Shown piece after piece: positions 32,297 through 44,100 of a stretch of 64,000 nucleotides of DNA. Position 1 is the stretch's first letter, and each line of letters begins with the position of its first letter. The notes under the pieces are model-generated. The model had not been told where the DNA came from. It ran no database searches and saw only the letters and a program-made list of their open reading frames with translations. Location of the stretch: assembly GCA_032718475.1 (NCBI GenBank), contig JAUCBJ010000097.1:32889-96888 (forward strand), given 5' to 3'. Made by a program: the position numbers and the translations under genes. Source of the DNA: Nemertoderma westbladi (taxonomy: Eukaryota; Xenacoelomorpha; Nemertodermatida; Nemertodermatidae).

Positions 32297-35200
32297 ATGA
32301 CTGAATTAATAGAAGATGATCTTGGTATCAGGGAGAGATATACTCTACCTATACAAGCGTTTGTCGATAGCTTGATACGCGGCGACGCTGATCCAACTAC
32401 TACGGAGGACGATGGTCGTTATATCGAACCGCCAATGTCCCAGGAGCAACTTACGCGTGAATTGGACTATAGAAAGTTCACGGCTCGCTATACGCATCGT
32501 AATGGTATGTATATGGACTTCTTAACTACCGGCCACCCTATCGATTTACACGATACGGACGATGTAGACACCGAAAGGGAAATGGTTTTATTTAAATATC
32601 ATACCCAGCGGAGTCGAAACGATAAATCGAGAATAGAACACGAGAACTCTATTCGAAACAAACTCGAAAGAGAAGATGTTGAAGAACCCGATAAACGTAA
32701 CGGTTTCAACGATTATCTAGAATTCTTAAGAGAGACCTATCTCAATGTTGCCAGTGAACAAAACCTCGAAACTCGATATCCTCAAGGTATACATCCAGAT
32801 CCTATGATGGAACTCAAACGGCTCTATTTTACGATGATGTATCCTACTGCTGATCGACCGCTACCTGTCGTTCCAGATAGTTTCGAACAGATGGAGGAAT
32901 ATTGTAAAACTGGAGAGCGATCACCCGCGTTTCCTCTTCAAGACGTGCGTCTTTGGTATTACTGTGACGAATGCCCTAGACCTAACCAGCAAATCGAAAG
33001 GCATAAACATCCTCGGAGACGTTGCGCTAAACACAGTTTTACGCGATATACTTATGGGGGTTTCGAGCATAACCTTTTCGACGTATCACCTACGGTCGCG
33101 CGCCTTAAGCGATCATTGAATAAACCCATGATCAGAGTTCCGGAATACTCGGTCAGACCTCCCCATTCCCAAGTGATACCTCAAACTCTAGATCCTAATA
33201 GTATTACGGATCCTCCCGAACTGTACTCACTGTTCAAAGATCTGGTGTTACCTGAACAGTTGATTGGTGCCACTCCGGTAGTGGGTTCGTTGGATATTCG
33301 CCAACCTTACCTCGCTGGACTAGGACGCGGTCATCTAATATCACCGTTTAACCCCTACAACCGTCCTGGCCTTCCTCCGATCCAACCTGTTACAGAAGTC
33401 GAAGAGAGCGTGATACGAAATGCATTGGACGCTATTCGGCAGAAAATCGGAAAAGGAACTTACGATTGCTTGGAGAAACGTAAATTGCAACAACAAGTCC
33501 AAGCGGTGAAAGAACTAGCTTTACCCCAGTTCGATAGAGAAATACAAAATCTAGAGGAGGACATCGAACGTGGACGAACCTACTCTTTACAGGAATTCCT
33601 GGACGAGCGCTTGCAACAACAAGCGGAGGAAAATCAGCTCGAGGAGAGACATATAGAGCTGACTGAGAGGGAAGAAGCATCTTTAGCCCAACCAGAAGCT
33701 CAAATTCTTGTGACGGATCTCTATTCCAAAACGATTCTCCACCCCTCGATGGTTCCTCATTTTAAAGACAAGCTCTTTGCTACGGTACAGCCTCAACCGG
33801 TTAACACCGATCTCAGATCTCAAGAGCTCGTTGCTGACGCTCCCATGCTACAACGTCCACCCGTCGAGGCTGCTCGTGTCGATGGCGTACTTGTTGAGCC
33901 TCCGGACAATAGAGCGGATCTTGTCCGTCGCATGGTGCACGATGTTAACATACGCGCTAGACCTTTGCCGGACTCATTTTATGGAATTAAGGATCATCCT
34001 TATTACGTCAATTTAAAGCAATATTACATGGTAAAACCAGAAGATCCTACGCATAGTCTGAAGTTTCTACCATTGATCAATCCTCTCGACCTCGTCGAAC
34101 TCGAACAACTACAAAAACATCTAGATCAGCTAGTTAAATTAAACTCATTTCGAAAACCGTATAATATTTCCAGAATAGAGAAAGAAATATTACCCCCGTA
34201 CAATCTTGATGGATTCATTAAAACTCGATTGGTACACTGGAATCTTGACGTGTTATTCGAGGAAGAAAGAATAAAACGATATGGAGATGTGGAAACCTAT
34301 ACTACACAATGCTTAAAGTATAGAGATTTACCCAATGCTAGCGAATGCACTACTTTGTGGCATCCCGTGGGAATGACTCTCGAAAACGCCACTAAAGAAT
34401 GGAATGAGACTCTTAACGTTATCGAGATGTATGGCGTTGTTACTTATGACAACGAAGGTAGCGTTCCGGTGGGAGAACTAGGAACTACGCGAATGATACA
34501 TATACGAGGACTCGCTGGTTCTACCCACGTATTCACTCGAGCGTGTTCCGACATGATCGATTATTCTTTTGAAACCCTTACGGAGACACAAAAGAAACTT
34601 CGACATGGACAATTCGAGCTCGCGCAGCGTTACGTCACCGACACCGAGCGCAAACCGGCCATGGGTATCGACGGATCAATGTTACCCCAACCCGTGCTCG
34701 AAATGTTGTTTAACGAAAGAATCCTAAAAATCGGCTCAGCTGTTTATGGAGATCTCCAAAACGACTTCCGGAATATGGAAAACATTCCATACCCTTTCGT
34801 TGATACTCAGCTGATTGCTCCTTGGGCCGAAGGCCGAGGTTTCTTTCGCACTATGTATGCCAATACACCCAGCGACATTACTAAAGTACAACGGACGTCC
34901 ATCGGACATCTTGCCTTTCAAGAATATGGATGGAACTTCAAAGTTGGAAATCCTATCAATTACCAGCAGGTATATGGAGATCATTACTCCCGTTTATATT
35001 TTGACGGACCATTAACTGCGCCTGGTGCAGTATATAGCTTTATGAGTGTTCCACTTCGCCCTTCCTTAGCTATATACACGATCTTTGAAAACGCAGCACT
35101 TGCCGGTTGGCTAGCCGATGTGTGCAGTCGTACCATACGCGCTCACCCGTTAATACTTGGAACTAAACTCGCCAAGTTAGACGAACACAATAAGTTCATA

Positions 35201-36550
35201 CGTTTCGAATGTTTCCGGCGCTTTCTGACTCCGTTCCGTAACGTCGATAGTCAGTTCAAGGACCGCGCGCTGACCAAGCTCAGTCTTAGAGACTCAGCTG
35301 CGGAGAAACTGAGTAGCGCTGGATTTGCCGTCTTTCAAGACGTTTGTATACAGAACCTACATTCATCCGTTATACAAAGACCCCGAATATCTACAGGTTA
35401 TTCTGTCGTGGAAATACAGACAGTGGGTCCACTTACGGAAACCGACGCACCCACTTCGTCTATGCAGCTGGAGGATGAACCAGTATGCTTGGAATCAGAA
35501 GCGATTCAACCTACGGCTTCCCGGAGCAGTGACAATGATTATGTCATAGAGTGGTATCAAGGTCCACAGCGTCTCACAGCGTACGATTATCGACACGCCA
35601 ACTACGTTTCCCGAAAACGTTGTCGATTATGCGCATCGAGAGACCACTTCACTCCTCTAGACTCGAGCGTACCTTGTTCCTATTTCCTCAAACAACCGAT
35701 GATGGAAATATATTGTGCTTATTGCCGGCTTAATAACTCTCATATATTTGCCGTCTGCCCACAATTTATGACTCAATGTCACTACTGCCAACTTAAAGGA
35801 CATGAAAGTTACAATTGTCCCTTTAATCGCGATTTAGAGAGCGTAGACGAGATGATCACCCTGCGATACATCCGAGCTTGGGAAGCGAACGCCGATTTAC
35901 ATTGCGAATCCCGACATCGCTATTACCCTGGACGAGCTTACGAGGGAGTTTACGTGTTCCATCCTTATCTATTCGCGTCGATTGAACAGAAAACACACGT
36001 ACCAAGTTACGAGTTAATGAAGCGTGTTGGTGAGTGTATTTCCACCAAGTTTGTCAGGAAATACCTTAGAAACGTTAACCCTAATGATATAACCACATAT
36101 CACCTGATCAATTTTATCCGTCAGGACCCTGGGTATGGCGACATCTTTGTGAACTCGCATCCTGAACTACAGGAAATATCTCGGCGACCATATGAATATC
36201 GAACCCGAGAACGCGAGCTGGAGAGAACCATTAAACCGAGAAAGTTCCTCACCACTCACGGTCCACCCACCGCTAGTGTCCAGACGACCCGTCAAGGACC
36301 CGTAGGAGCTGCTGTCCTGAGACGCGCTCTAAAGGCCGTTAGACCTCACTCCACTGAGGTTGATATTAATCAACCAGGTACTTCGACCGGCGGGTATACC
36401 GATCGTAACCCTGCACCTTCTGATGCAATTATATTGCACCCTTCGCCTAGGAGCTACAGCCCTCCTCGTAAAGTGGCTCGCCCCAAAGAGAAAAGGACTC
36501 TTGCTAGCTTTAAAAAACTGCGTAAACGCCGTCCACGCAAGAAAGACTAA
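32297..36550 (+). CDS. BEL extra ORF, 1417 aa, zinc-knuckle protein of unknown function
   Basis: Long intact frame between pol and the 3' LTR, the place where some BEL elements carry an env-like gene. I do not recognise it. No signal peptide or clear membrane helix is visible, so it does not look like an envelope protein. Visible parts: an acidic N-terminus; a Cys/His patch near 218-247 (CDECPRPNQQIERH...RRRCAKH); a charged, likely coiled-coil stretch about 375-470 (LQQQVQAVKELA, LEERHIELTEREE); a long globular middle; C-terminal CRLC, CAYCRLNNSHIFAVC and a canonical CCHC knuckle CHYCQLKGHESYNC (about 1109-1175); and a strongly basic end (KKLRKRRPRKK) that could bind nucleic acid or act as a nuclear signal. 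It has no stop or frameshift, whereas pol has a stop. A second nucleocapsid-like or accessory nucleic-acid-binding role is a guess. Confidence 0.8.
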   Translation: MTELIEDDLGIRERYTLPIQAFVDSLIRGDADPTTTEDDGRYIEPPMSQEQLTRELDYRKFTARYTHRNGMYMDFLTTGHPIDLHDTDDVDTEREMVLFKYHTQRSRNDKSRIEHENSIRNKLEREDVEEPDKRNGFNDYLEFLRETYLNVASEQNLETRYPQGIHPDPMMELKRLYFTMMYPTADRPLPVVPDSFEQMEEYCKTGERSPAFPLQDVRLWYYCDECPRPNQQIERHKHPRRRCAKHSFTRYTYGGFEHNLFDVSPTVARLKRSLNKPMIRVPEYSVRPPHSQVIPQTLDPNSITDPPELYSLFKDLVLPEQLIGATPVVGSLDIRQPYLAGLGRGHLISPFNPYNRPGLPPIQPVTEVEESVIRNALDAIRQKIGKGTYDCLEKRKLQQQVQAVKELALPQFDREIQNLEEDIERGRTYSLQEFLDERLQQQAEENQLEERHIELTEREEASLAQPEAQILVTDLYSKTILHPSMVPHFKDKLFATVQPQPVNTDLRSQELVADAPMLQRPPVEAARVDGVLVEPPDNRADLVRRMVHDVNIRARPLPDSFYGIKDHPYYVNLKQYYMVKPEDPTHSLKFLPLINPLDLVELEQLQKHLDQLVKLNSFRKPYNISRIEKEILPPYNLDGFIKTRLVHWNLDVLFEEERIKRYGDVETYTTQCLKYRDLPNASECTTLWHPVGMTLENATKEWNETLNVIEMYGVVTYDNEGSVPVGELGTTRMIHIRGLAGSTHVFTRACSDMIDYSFETLTETQKKLRHGQFELAQRYVTDTERKPAMGIDGSMLPQPVLEMLFNERILKIGSAVYGDLQNDFRNMENIPYPFVDTQLIAPWAEGRGFFRTMYANTPSDITKVQRTSIGHLAFQEYGWNFKVGNPINYQQVYGDHYSRLYFDGPLTAPGAVYSFMSVPLRPSLAIYTIFENAALAGWLADVCSRTIRAHPLILGTKLAKLDEHNKFIRFECFRRFLTPFRNVDSQFKDRALTKLSLRDSAAEKLSSAGFAVFQDVCIQNLHSSVIQRPRISTGYSVVEIQTVGPLTETDAPTSSMQLEDEPVCLESEAIQPTASRSSDNDYVIEWYQGPQRLTAYDYRHANYVSRKRCRLCASRDHFTPLDSSVPCSYFLKQPMMEIYCAYCRLNNSHIFAVCPQFMTQCHYCQLKGHESYNCPFNRDLESVDEMITLRYIRAWEANADLHCESRHRYYPGRAYEGVYVFHPYLFASIEQKTHVPSYELMKRVGECISTKFVRKYLRNVNPNDITTYHLINFIRQDPGYGDIFVNSHPELQEISRRPYEYRTRERELERTIKPRKFLTTHGPPTASVQTTRQGPVGAAVLRRALKAVRPHSTEVDINQPGTSTGGYTDRNPAPSDAIILHPSPRSYSPPRKVARPKEKRTLASFKKLRKRRPRKKD

Positions 36551-36628
36551 TTGTTTAGAGTATTTATGTATATTAGAAATTGTGATTTCGTATATTTTAT
36601 AGACTTAAATCCCATTTTCTGGGAGCGG
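36551..36628 (+). other. BEL short 3' untranslated region
   Basis: 78 bp between the extra ORF stop and the 3' LTR. The last bases (CTGGGAGCGG) are a weak purine tract at the expected position. Confidence 0.5.
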
Positions 36629-37800
36629 TGTAAAAGCTTTTGTGGGATAACTGATTCGTTTGCCTTGCTAACCAGTTCCCCCCAGTCGCTAGAATACTCT
36701 AAAAAGGGATCTATAACTCGAATAGCACAAGCTACCGGCTGATTGGCTGATTCGCTGTGCGAAGGGATCTGGGCTACGTTTGATTGTCCAACCAGCTTGG
36801 GAAAGTATCTGCCTATAGGATTTGAGTTGATTTTGATTTCGACCTATCACAGATCTACTGAACTGAATTTTCCTATCTTTATGCTCTTTCTCTGTGTTGG
36901 GTGGAAGCCTTTGTAAATAAGGTTATTCTTATCAGTTTTCAGTGTTGTTGGTCTTTCTTTCCTAAGCCAGGAGAGAACGGCTTGTAAATATTTTGTGCTT
37001 TTCTGTTTTAGTCTAACACTAGTAGGCTTAATTATAAAGGGCATATATCCGTTATCAAACTGATGCACAACACTTAATATCAAACTAATGAACTTAACGC
37101 ACACTGAATTACTGTGCATACTTTTATATTGTTATACTGCTATTTACTGTCAGTTCTTCATAATATGGTTGATGAATTATTATATTTGGAATAACGATAA
37201 ATAACCCCGAAACCCAATATTCTTGATATACCGAAGGTAAGAGAGAAAGGTTACATATAACGATTGTGACTTATGTTAAAGTGGTTTGAAGTGAATCTAA
37301 TGTTATTTGATAGACCCTACATGAGTCGGTCCGTGTTCCTTTTATATATAACTAAAATCAGTGAAGATCGGCAGATCAGTGTGCAGTATTGTGCAGCATC
37401 GTGTATGAGTGATACTGATAACGAAGCATTTCCTAAAGAATGCGCCATATATGTGAATTATAACTAAGCCATATCGTTGTGAGTAGTTTAAGTCATAACT
37501 CTGTTTATATAGATAGAGCGCCACGTCCTAAAGGAACTGTTAATATTCCCCGAAGGTGAATAATATTGTCAGAGATTATATAATACTGTCAGTCGAATAA
37601 TACATTAGGCTTACATAGCAATAAAATTTAAGCCGTCGAACCCAATCTCCCGGGTATATCCAGCGGGTGAATGATCGCGCACAGATTGGTTTCGACTAGT
37701 GTAGTGAATTAAATACTTGTCATAGACTAAAGGTGATTTATTATCTAGAAGACATCCTAATTTGGCGGGTTAAACTGCCAAAGGTCTAAAAGCGCGAACA
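36629..37800 (+). repeat. BEL 3' LTR
   Basis: 1172 bp, three differences from 11811-12982 seen by eye, followed by the CTTAT target duplication. Confidence 0.95.
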
Positions 37801-37805
37801 CTTAT

Positions 37806-38046
37806 TATTTAACAACAATTAATTTTATTCCTAGAGATATAACTACGATAATACTACGAGAATATAATAGTTACTAGTAGAAATTGTAATGCCAAGAAAA
37901 ATACAACAACGATGTATTAATTTTTTTGAAATAATATAGAAATCTAAAGAGAGTAGATCGTGAGAAGGAAAGTCAAAGGGAAATTACTCTTAACTCTATA
38001 GATTTCAACTATTTATTATTAACAATTATTTGTTTTTATTTCACAG
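37806..38046 (+). other. Remaining 3' part of host intron 5
   Basis: About 240 bp of AT-rich intron ending in ATTTCACAG. With the 37 bp before the BEL element, it shows intron 5 was only about 280 bp before the insertion. Confidence 0.8.
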
Positions 38047-38183
38047 AGTCATGAAAAGCTTTATAAATAAATGGAAACTTCGGAAACTAGCCAAGCATAA
38101 AGCCGAGGCCGATCTGACCCAATGGGAGGCCGATTACGATGTGGCCGATAATGAAGGACTGTTTGAAGAATATCTCGAGATGG
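38047..38183 (+). CDS. ANO7: ANO7-like exon F, helix 7 calcium-site residues at its 3' end
   Basis: Phase 2 in (CC plus A gives Pro), phase 1 out. It encodes VMKSFINKWKLRKLAKHKAE, ADLTQWEADYDV, then GLFEEYLEM. The basic/charged cytoplasmic loop leads into helix 7. EYLEM carries the two Glu that align with the calcium-binding Glu pair of ANO1 (EYMEM). The last 13 bases, TATCTCGAGATGG, and the donor GTGAGT are the template of the 22-bp satellite that begins here. The true donor is at 38184, because only this junction continues in frame into exon G (G plus TT gives Val, then LQFGF). Confidence 0.93.
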
Positions 38184-41100
38184 GTGAGTAAATATCTTGA
38201 GATGGGTGAGTAAATATCTCGAGATGGGTGAGTAAATATCTCGAGATGGGTGAGTATATATCTCGAGATGGGTGAGTAAATATCTCGAGATGGGTGAGTA
38301 AATATCTCGAGATGGGTGAGTAAATATCTCGAGATGGGTGAGTAAATTTCTCGAGATAGGTGAGTAAATATCTCGAGGGGTGAGTAAATATCTCGAGATG
38401 GGTGAGTAAATATCTCGAGATGGGTGAGTAAATATCTCGAGGGGTGAGTAAATATCTCGAGATGGGTGAGTAAATATCTCGAGATGGGTGAGTAAATATA
38501 TCGAGATGGGTGAGTAAATATCTCGAGATGGGTGAGTAAATATCTCGATATGGGTGAGTAAATATCTCGAGATGGGTGAGTAAATATCTCGAGGGGTGAG
38601 TAAATATCTCGAGGGGTGAGTAAATATCTCGAGATGGGTGAGTAAATATCTCGAGATGGGTGAGTAAATATCTCGAGATGGGTGAGTAAATATCTCGATA
38701 TGGGTGAGTAAATATCTCGAGATGGGTGAGTAAATATCTCGAGATGGGTGAGTAAATATCTCGAGATGGGTGAGTAAATATATCGAGATGGGTGAGTAAA
38801 TATCTCGAGATGGGTGAGTAAATATCTCGATATGGGTGAGTAAATATCTCGAGATGGGTGAGTAAATATCTCGAGGGGTGAGTAAATATCTCGAGGGGTG
38901 AGTAAATATCTCGAGATGGGTGAGTAAATATCTCGAGATGGGTGAGTAAATATCTCGAGATGGGTGAGTAAATATCTCGATATGGGTGAGTAAATATCTC
39001 GAGATGGGTGAGTAAATATCTCGAGGGGTGAGTAAATATCTCGAGGGGTGAGTAAATATCTCGAGATGGGTGAGTAAATATCTTGAGATGGGTGAGTAAA
39101 TATCTCGAGATGGGTGAGTAAATATCTCGAGATGGGTGAGTAAATATCTCGAGATGGGTGAGTAAATATCTTGAGATGGGTGAGTAAATATCTCGAGATG
39201 GGTGAGTAAATATCTCGAGATGGGTGAGTAAATATCTCGATATGGGTGAGTAAATATCTCGAGATGGGTGAGTAAATATCTCGAGATGGGTGAGTAAATA
39301 TCTCGAGATGGGTGAGTAAATATCTCGAGATGGGTGAGTAAATATCTCGATATGGGTGAGTAAATATCTCGAGATGGGTGAGTAAATATCTCGATCTGGG
39401 TGAGTAAATATCTCGAGATGGGTGAGTAAATATCTCGATATGGGTGAGTAAATATCTCGAGATGGGTGAGTAAATATCTCGAGATGGGTGAGTAAATATC
39501 TCGAGATGGGTGAGTAAATATCTTGAGATGGGTGAGTAAATATCTCGAGATGGGTGAGTAAATATCTCGAGATGGGTGAGTAAATATCTCGAGATGGGTG
39601 AGTAAATATCTCGAGATGGGTGAGTAAATATCTCGAGATGGGTGAGTAAATATCTCGATATGGGTGAGTAAATATCTCGATATGGGTGAGTAAATATCTC
39701 GAGATGGGTGAGTAAATATCTCGAGATGGGTGAGTAAATATCTCGATATGGGTGAGTAAATATCTCGAGATGGGTGAGTAAATATCTCGAGATGGGTGAG
39801 TAAATATCTTGAGATGGGTGAGTAAATATCTCGCTATGGGTGAGTAAATATCTCGAGATGGGTGAGTAAATATCTCGAGATGGGTGAGTAAATATCTCGA
39901 GATGGGTGAGTAAATATCTCGATATGGGTGAGTAAATATCTCGAGATGGGTGAGTAAATATCTCGAGATGGGTGAGTAAATATCTTGAGATGGGTGAGTA
40001 AATATCTCGCTATGGGTGAGTAAATATCTCGAGATGGGTGAGTAAATATCTCGAGATGGGTGAGTAAATATCTCGAGATGGGTGAGTAAATATCTCGATA
40101 TGGGTGAGTAAATATCTCGAGATGGGTGAGTAAATATCTCGAGATGGGTGAGTAAATATCTTGAGATGGGTGAGTAAATATCTCGCTATGGGTGAGTAAA
40201 TATCTCGAGATGGGTGAGTAAATATCTCGAGATGGGTGAGTAAATATCTCGAGATGGGTGAGTAAATATCTCGAGATGGGTGAGTAAATATCTCGAGATG
40301 GGTGAGTAAATATCTCGATATGGGTGAGTAAATATCTTGAGATGGGTGAGTAAATATCTCGAGATGGGTGAGTAAATATCTCGAGATGGGTGAGTAAATA
40401 TCTCGAGATGGGTGAGTAAATATCTCGAGATGGGTGAGTAAATATCTCGAGATGGGTGAGTAAATATCTCGAGATGGGTGAGTAAATATCTCGAGATGGG
40501 TGAGTAAATATCTCGAGATGGGTGAGTAAATATCTCGAGATGGGTGAGTAAATATCTCGAGATGGGTGAGTAAATATCTCGAGATGGGTGAGTAAATATC
40601 TCGAGATGGGTGAGTAAATATCTCGAGATGGGTGAGTAAATATCTCGATATGGGTGAGTAAATATCTCGAGATGGGTGAGTAAATATCTCGAGATGGGTG
40701 AGTAAATATCTCGAGATGGGTGAGTAAATATCTCGCGATGGGTGAGTAAATATCTCGAGATGGGTGAGTAAATATCTCGAGATGGGTGAGTAAATATCTC
40801 GAGATGGGTGAGTAAATATCTCGAGATGGGTGAGTAAATATCTCGAGATGGGTGAGTAAATATCTCGAGATGGGTGAGTAAATATCTCGAGATGGGTGAG
40901 TAAATATCTCGAGATGGGTGAGTAAATATCTCGAGATGGGTGAGTAAATATCTCGAGATGGGTGAGTAAATATCTCGAGATGGGTGAGTAAATATCTCGA
41001 GATGGGTGAGTAAATATCTCGAGATGGGTGAGTAAATATCTCGAGATGGGTGAGTAAATATCTCGAGATGGGTGAGTAAATATCTCGCTATGGGTGAGTA

Positions 41101-44100
41101 AATATCTCGAGATGGGTGAGTAAATATCTCGAGATGGGTGAGTAAATATCTCGAGATGGGTGAGTAAATATCTCGAGATGGGTGAGTAAATATCTCGAGA
41201 TGGGTGAGTAAATATCTCGATATGGGTGAGTAAATATCTCGAGATGGGTGAGTAAATATCTCGAGATGGGTGAGTAAATATCTCGAGATGGGTGAGTAAA
41301 TATCTCGAGATGGGTGAGTAAATATCTCGAGATGGGTGAGTAAATATCTCGATATGGGTGAGTAAATATCTCGAGATGGGTGAGTAAATATCTCGAGATG
41401 GGTGAGTAAATATCTCGAGATGGGTGAGTAAATATCTCGAGATGGGTGAGTAAATATCTCGAGATGGGTGAGTAAATATCTCGAGATGGGTGAGTAAATA
41501 TCTCGAGATGGGTGAGTAAATATCTCGAGATGGGTGAGTAAATATCTCGCTATGGGTGAGTAAATATCTCGAGATGGGTGAGTAAATATCTCGAGATGGG
41601 TGAGTAAATATCTCGAGATGGGTGAGTAAATATCTCGAGATGGGTGAGTAAATATCTCGAGATGGGTGAGTAAATATCTCGAGATGGGTGAGTAAATATC
41701 TCGAGATGGGTGAGTAAATATCTCGAGATGGGTGAGTAAATATCTCGAGATGGGTGAGTAAATATCTCGAGATGGGTGAGTAAATATCTCGAGATGGGTG
41801 AGTAAATATCTCGAGATGGGTGAGTAAATATCTCGAGATGGGTGAGTAAATATCTCGAGATGGGTGAGTAAATATCTCGAGATGGGTGAGTAAATATCTC
41901 GAGATGGGTGAGTAAATATCTCGAGATGGGTGAGTAAATATCTCGAGATGGGTGAGTAAATATCTCGAGATGGGTGAGTAAATATCTCGAGATGGGTGAG
42001 TAAATATCTCGAGATGGGTGAGTAAATATCTCGAGATGGGTGAGTAAATATCTCGAGGGGTGAGTAAATATCTCGAGATGGGTGAGTAAATATCTTGAGA
42101 TGGGTGAGTAAATATCTCGCTATGGGTGAGTAAATATCTCGAGATGGGTGAGTAAATATCTCGATATGGGTGAGTAAATATCTTGAGATGGGTGAGTAAA
42201 TATCTCGAGATGGGTGAGTAAATATCTCGAGATGGGTGAGTAAATATCTCGATATGGGTGAGTAAATATCTCGAGATGGGTGAGTAAATATCTCTGAGAT
42301 GGGTGAGTAAATATCTCGAGATGGGTGAGTAAATATCTCTGAGATGGGTGAGTAAATATCTCGAGATGGGTGAGTAAATATCTCGAGATGGGTGAGTAAA
42401 TATCTCGATATGGGTGAGTAAATATCTCGAGATGGGTGAGTAAATATCTCGATATGGGTGAGTAAATATCTCGATATGGGTGAGTAAATATCTCGAGATG
42501 GGTGAGTAAATATCTCGAGATGGGTGAGTAAATATCTCGAGATGGGTGAGTAAATATCTCGAGATGGGTGAGTAAATATCTCGAGATGGGTGAGTAAATA
42601 TCTCGAGATGGGTGAGTAAATATCTCGAGATGGGTGAGTAAATATCTCGAGATGGGTGAGTAAATATCTCGAGATGGGTGAGTAAATATCTCGAGATGGG
42701 TGAGTAAATATCTCGCTATGGGTGAGAAAATATCTCGAGATGGGTGAGTAAATATCTCGAGATGGGTGAGTAAATATCTCGAGATGGGTGAGTAAATATC
42801 TTGAGATGGGTGAGTAAATATCTCGCTATGGGTGAGTAAATATCTCGAGATGGGTGAGTAAATATCTCGATATGGGTGAGTAAATATCTTGAGATGGGTG
42901 AGTAAATATCTCGAGATGGGTGAGTAAATATCTCGAGATGGGTGAGTAAATATCTCGATATAGGTGAGTAAATATCTCGAGATGGGTGAGTAAATATCTC
43001 TGAGATGGGTGAGTAAATATCTCGAGATGGGTGAGTAAATATCTCTGAGATGGGTGAGTAAATATCTCGAGATGGGTGAGTAAATATCTTGAGATGGGTG
43101 AGTAAATATCTCGATATGGGTGAGTAAATATCTCGAGATGGGTGAGTAAATATCTCGATATGGGTGAGTAAATATCTCGATATGGGTGAGTAAATATCTT
43201 GAGATGGGTGAGTAAATATCTCGAGATGGGTGAGTAAATATCTTGAGATGGGTGAGTAAATATCTCGAGATGGGTGAGTAAATATCTTGAGATGGGTGAG
43301 TAAATATCTTGAGATGGGTGAGTAAATATCTTGAGATGGGTGAGTAAATATCTCGAGATGGGTGAGTAAATATCTCGAGATGGGTGAGTAAATATCTCGA
43401 TATAGGTGAGTAAATATCTTGAGATGGGTGAGTAAATATCTCGAGGGGTGAGTAAATATCTCGATATGGGTGAGTAAATATCTCGATATGGGTGAGTAAA
43501 TATCTCGAGATGGGTGAGTAAATATCTCGAGATGGGTGAGTAAATATCTCGAGATGGGTGAGTAAATATCTCGAGATGGGTGAGTAAATATCTCGAGATG
43601 GGTGAGTAAATATCTCGAGATGGGTGAGTAAATATCTCGAGATGGGTGAGTAAATATCTCGAGATGGGTGAGTAAATATCTCGAGATGGGTGAGTAAATA
43701 TCTCGAGATGGGTGAGTAAATATCTCGAGATGGGTGAGTAAATATCTCGAGATGGGTGAGTAAATATCTCGAGATGGGTGAGTAAATATCTCGAGATGGG
43801 TGAGTAAATATCTCGAGATGGTGAGTAAATATCTCGAGATGGGTGAGTAAATATCTCGAGATGGGTGAGTAAATATCTCGAGATGGGTGAGTAAATATCT
43901 CGATATGGGTGAGTAAATATCTCGAGATGGGTGAGTAAATATCTCGAGATGGGTGAGTAAATATCTCGATATGGGTGAGTAAATATCTCGAAATGGGTGA
44001 GTAAATATCTCGAGATGGGTGAGTAAATATCTCGATATGGGTGAGTAAATATCTCGAGATGGGTGAGTAAATATCTCGAGATGGGTGAGTAAATATCTCG

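Larger units (their letters stand above)
11811..37800 (+). mobile_element. BEL/Pao LTR retrotransposon, giant, with nested Gypsy
   Basis: 25,990 bp bounded by 1172-bp direct repeats (TGTAAAAGC...GCGAACA) and by CTTAT target duplications at 11806-11810 and 37801-37805. Removing the nested Gypsy leaves about 18.7 kb, large for BEL/Pao elements, which are usually well under 10 kb. It is inserted in the host gene's sense direction. Order: LTR, about 2.25-kb leader with internal repeats, Gag-Pol frame (split by the Gypsy), 1.65-kb spacer, a 1417-codon extra frame, LTR. By eye the two LTRs differ at three positions (g/a near 11909, g/a near 12037, t/a near 12863), so the insertion is young. No convincing primer-binding site follows the 5' LTR. 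Confidence 0.95.

Noticed and set aside
32297-36550. Envelope gene of an errantivirus-like BEL element
   Set aside because: The position fits, but there is no signal peptide, fusion peptide or membrane anchor, while zinc knuckles and a basic tail are present.
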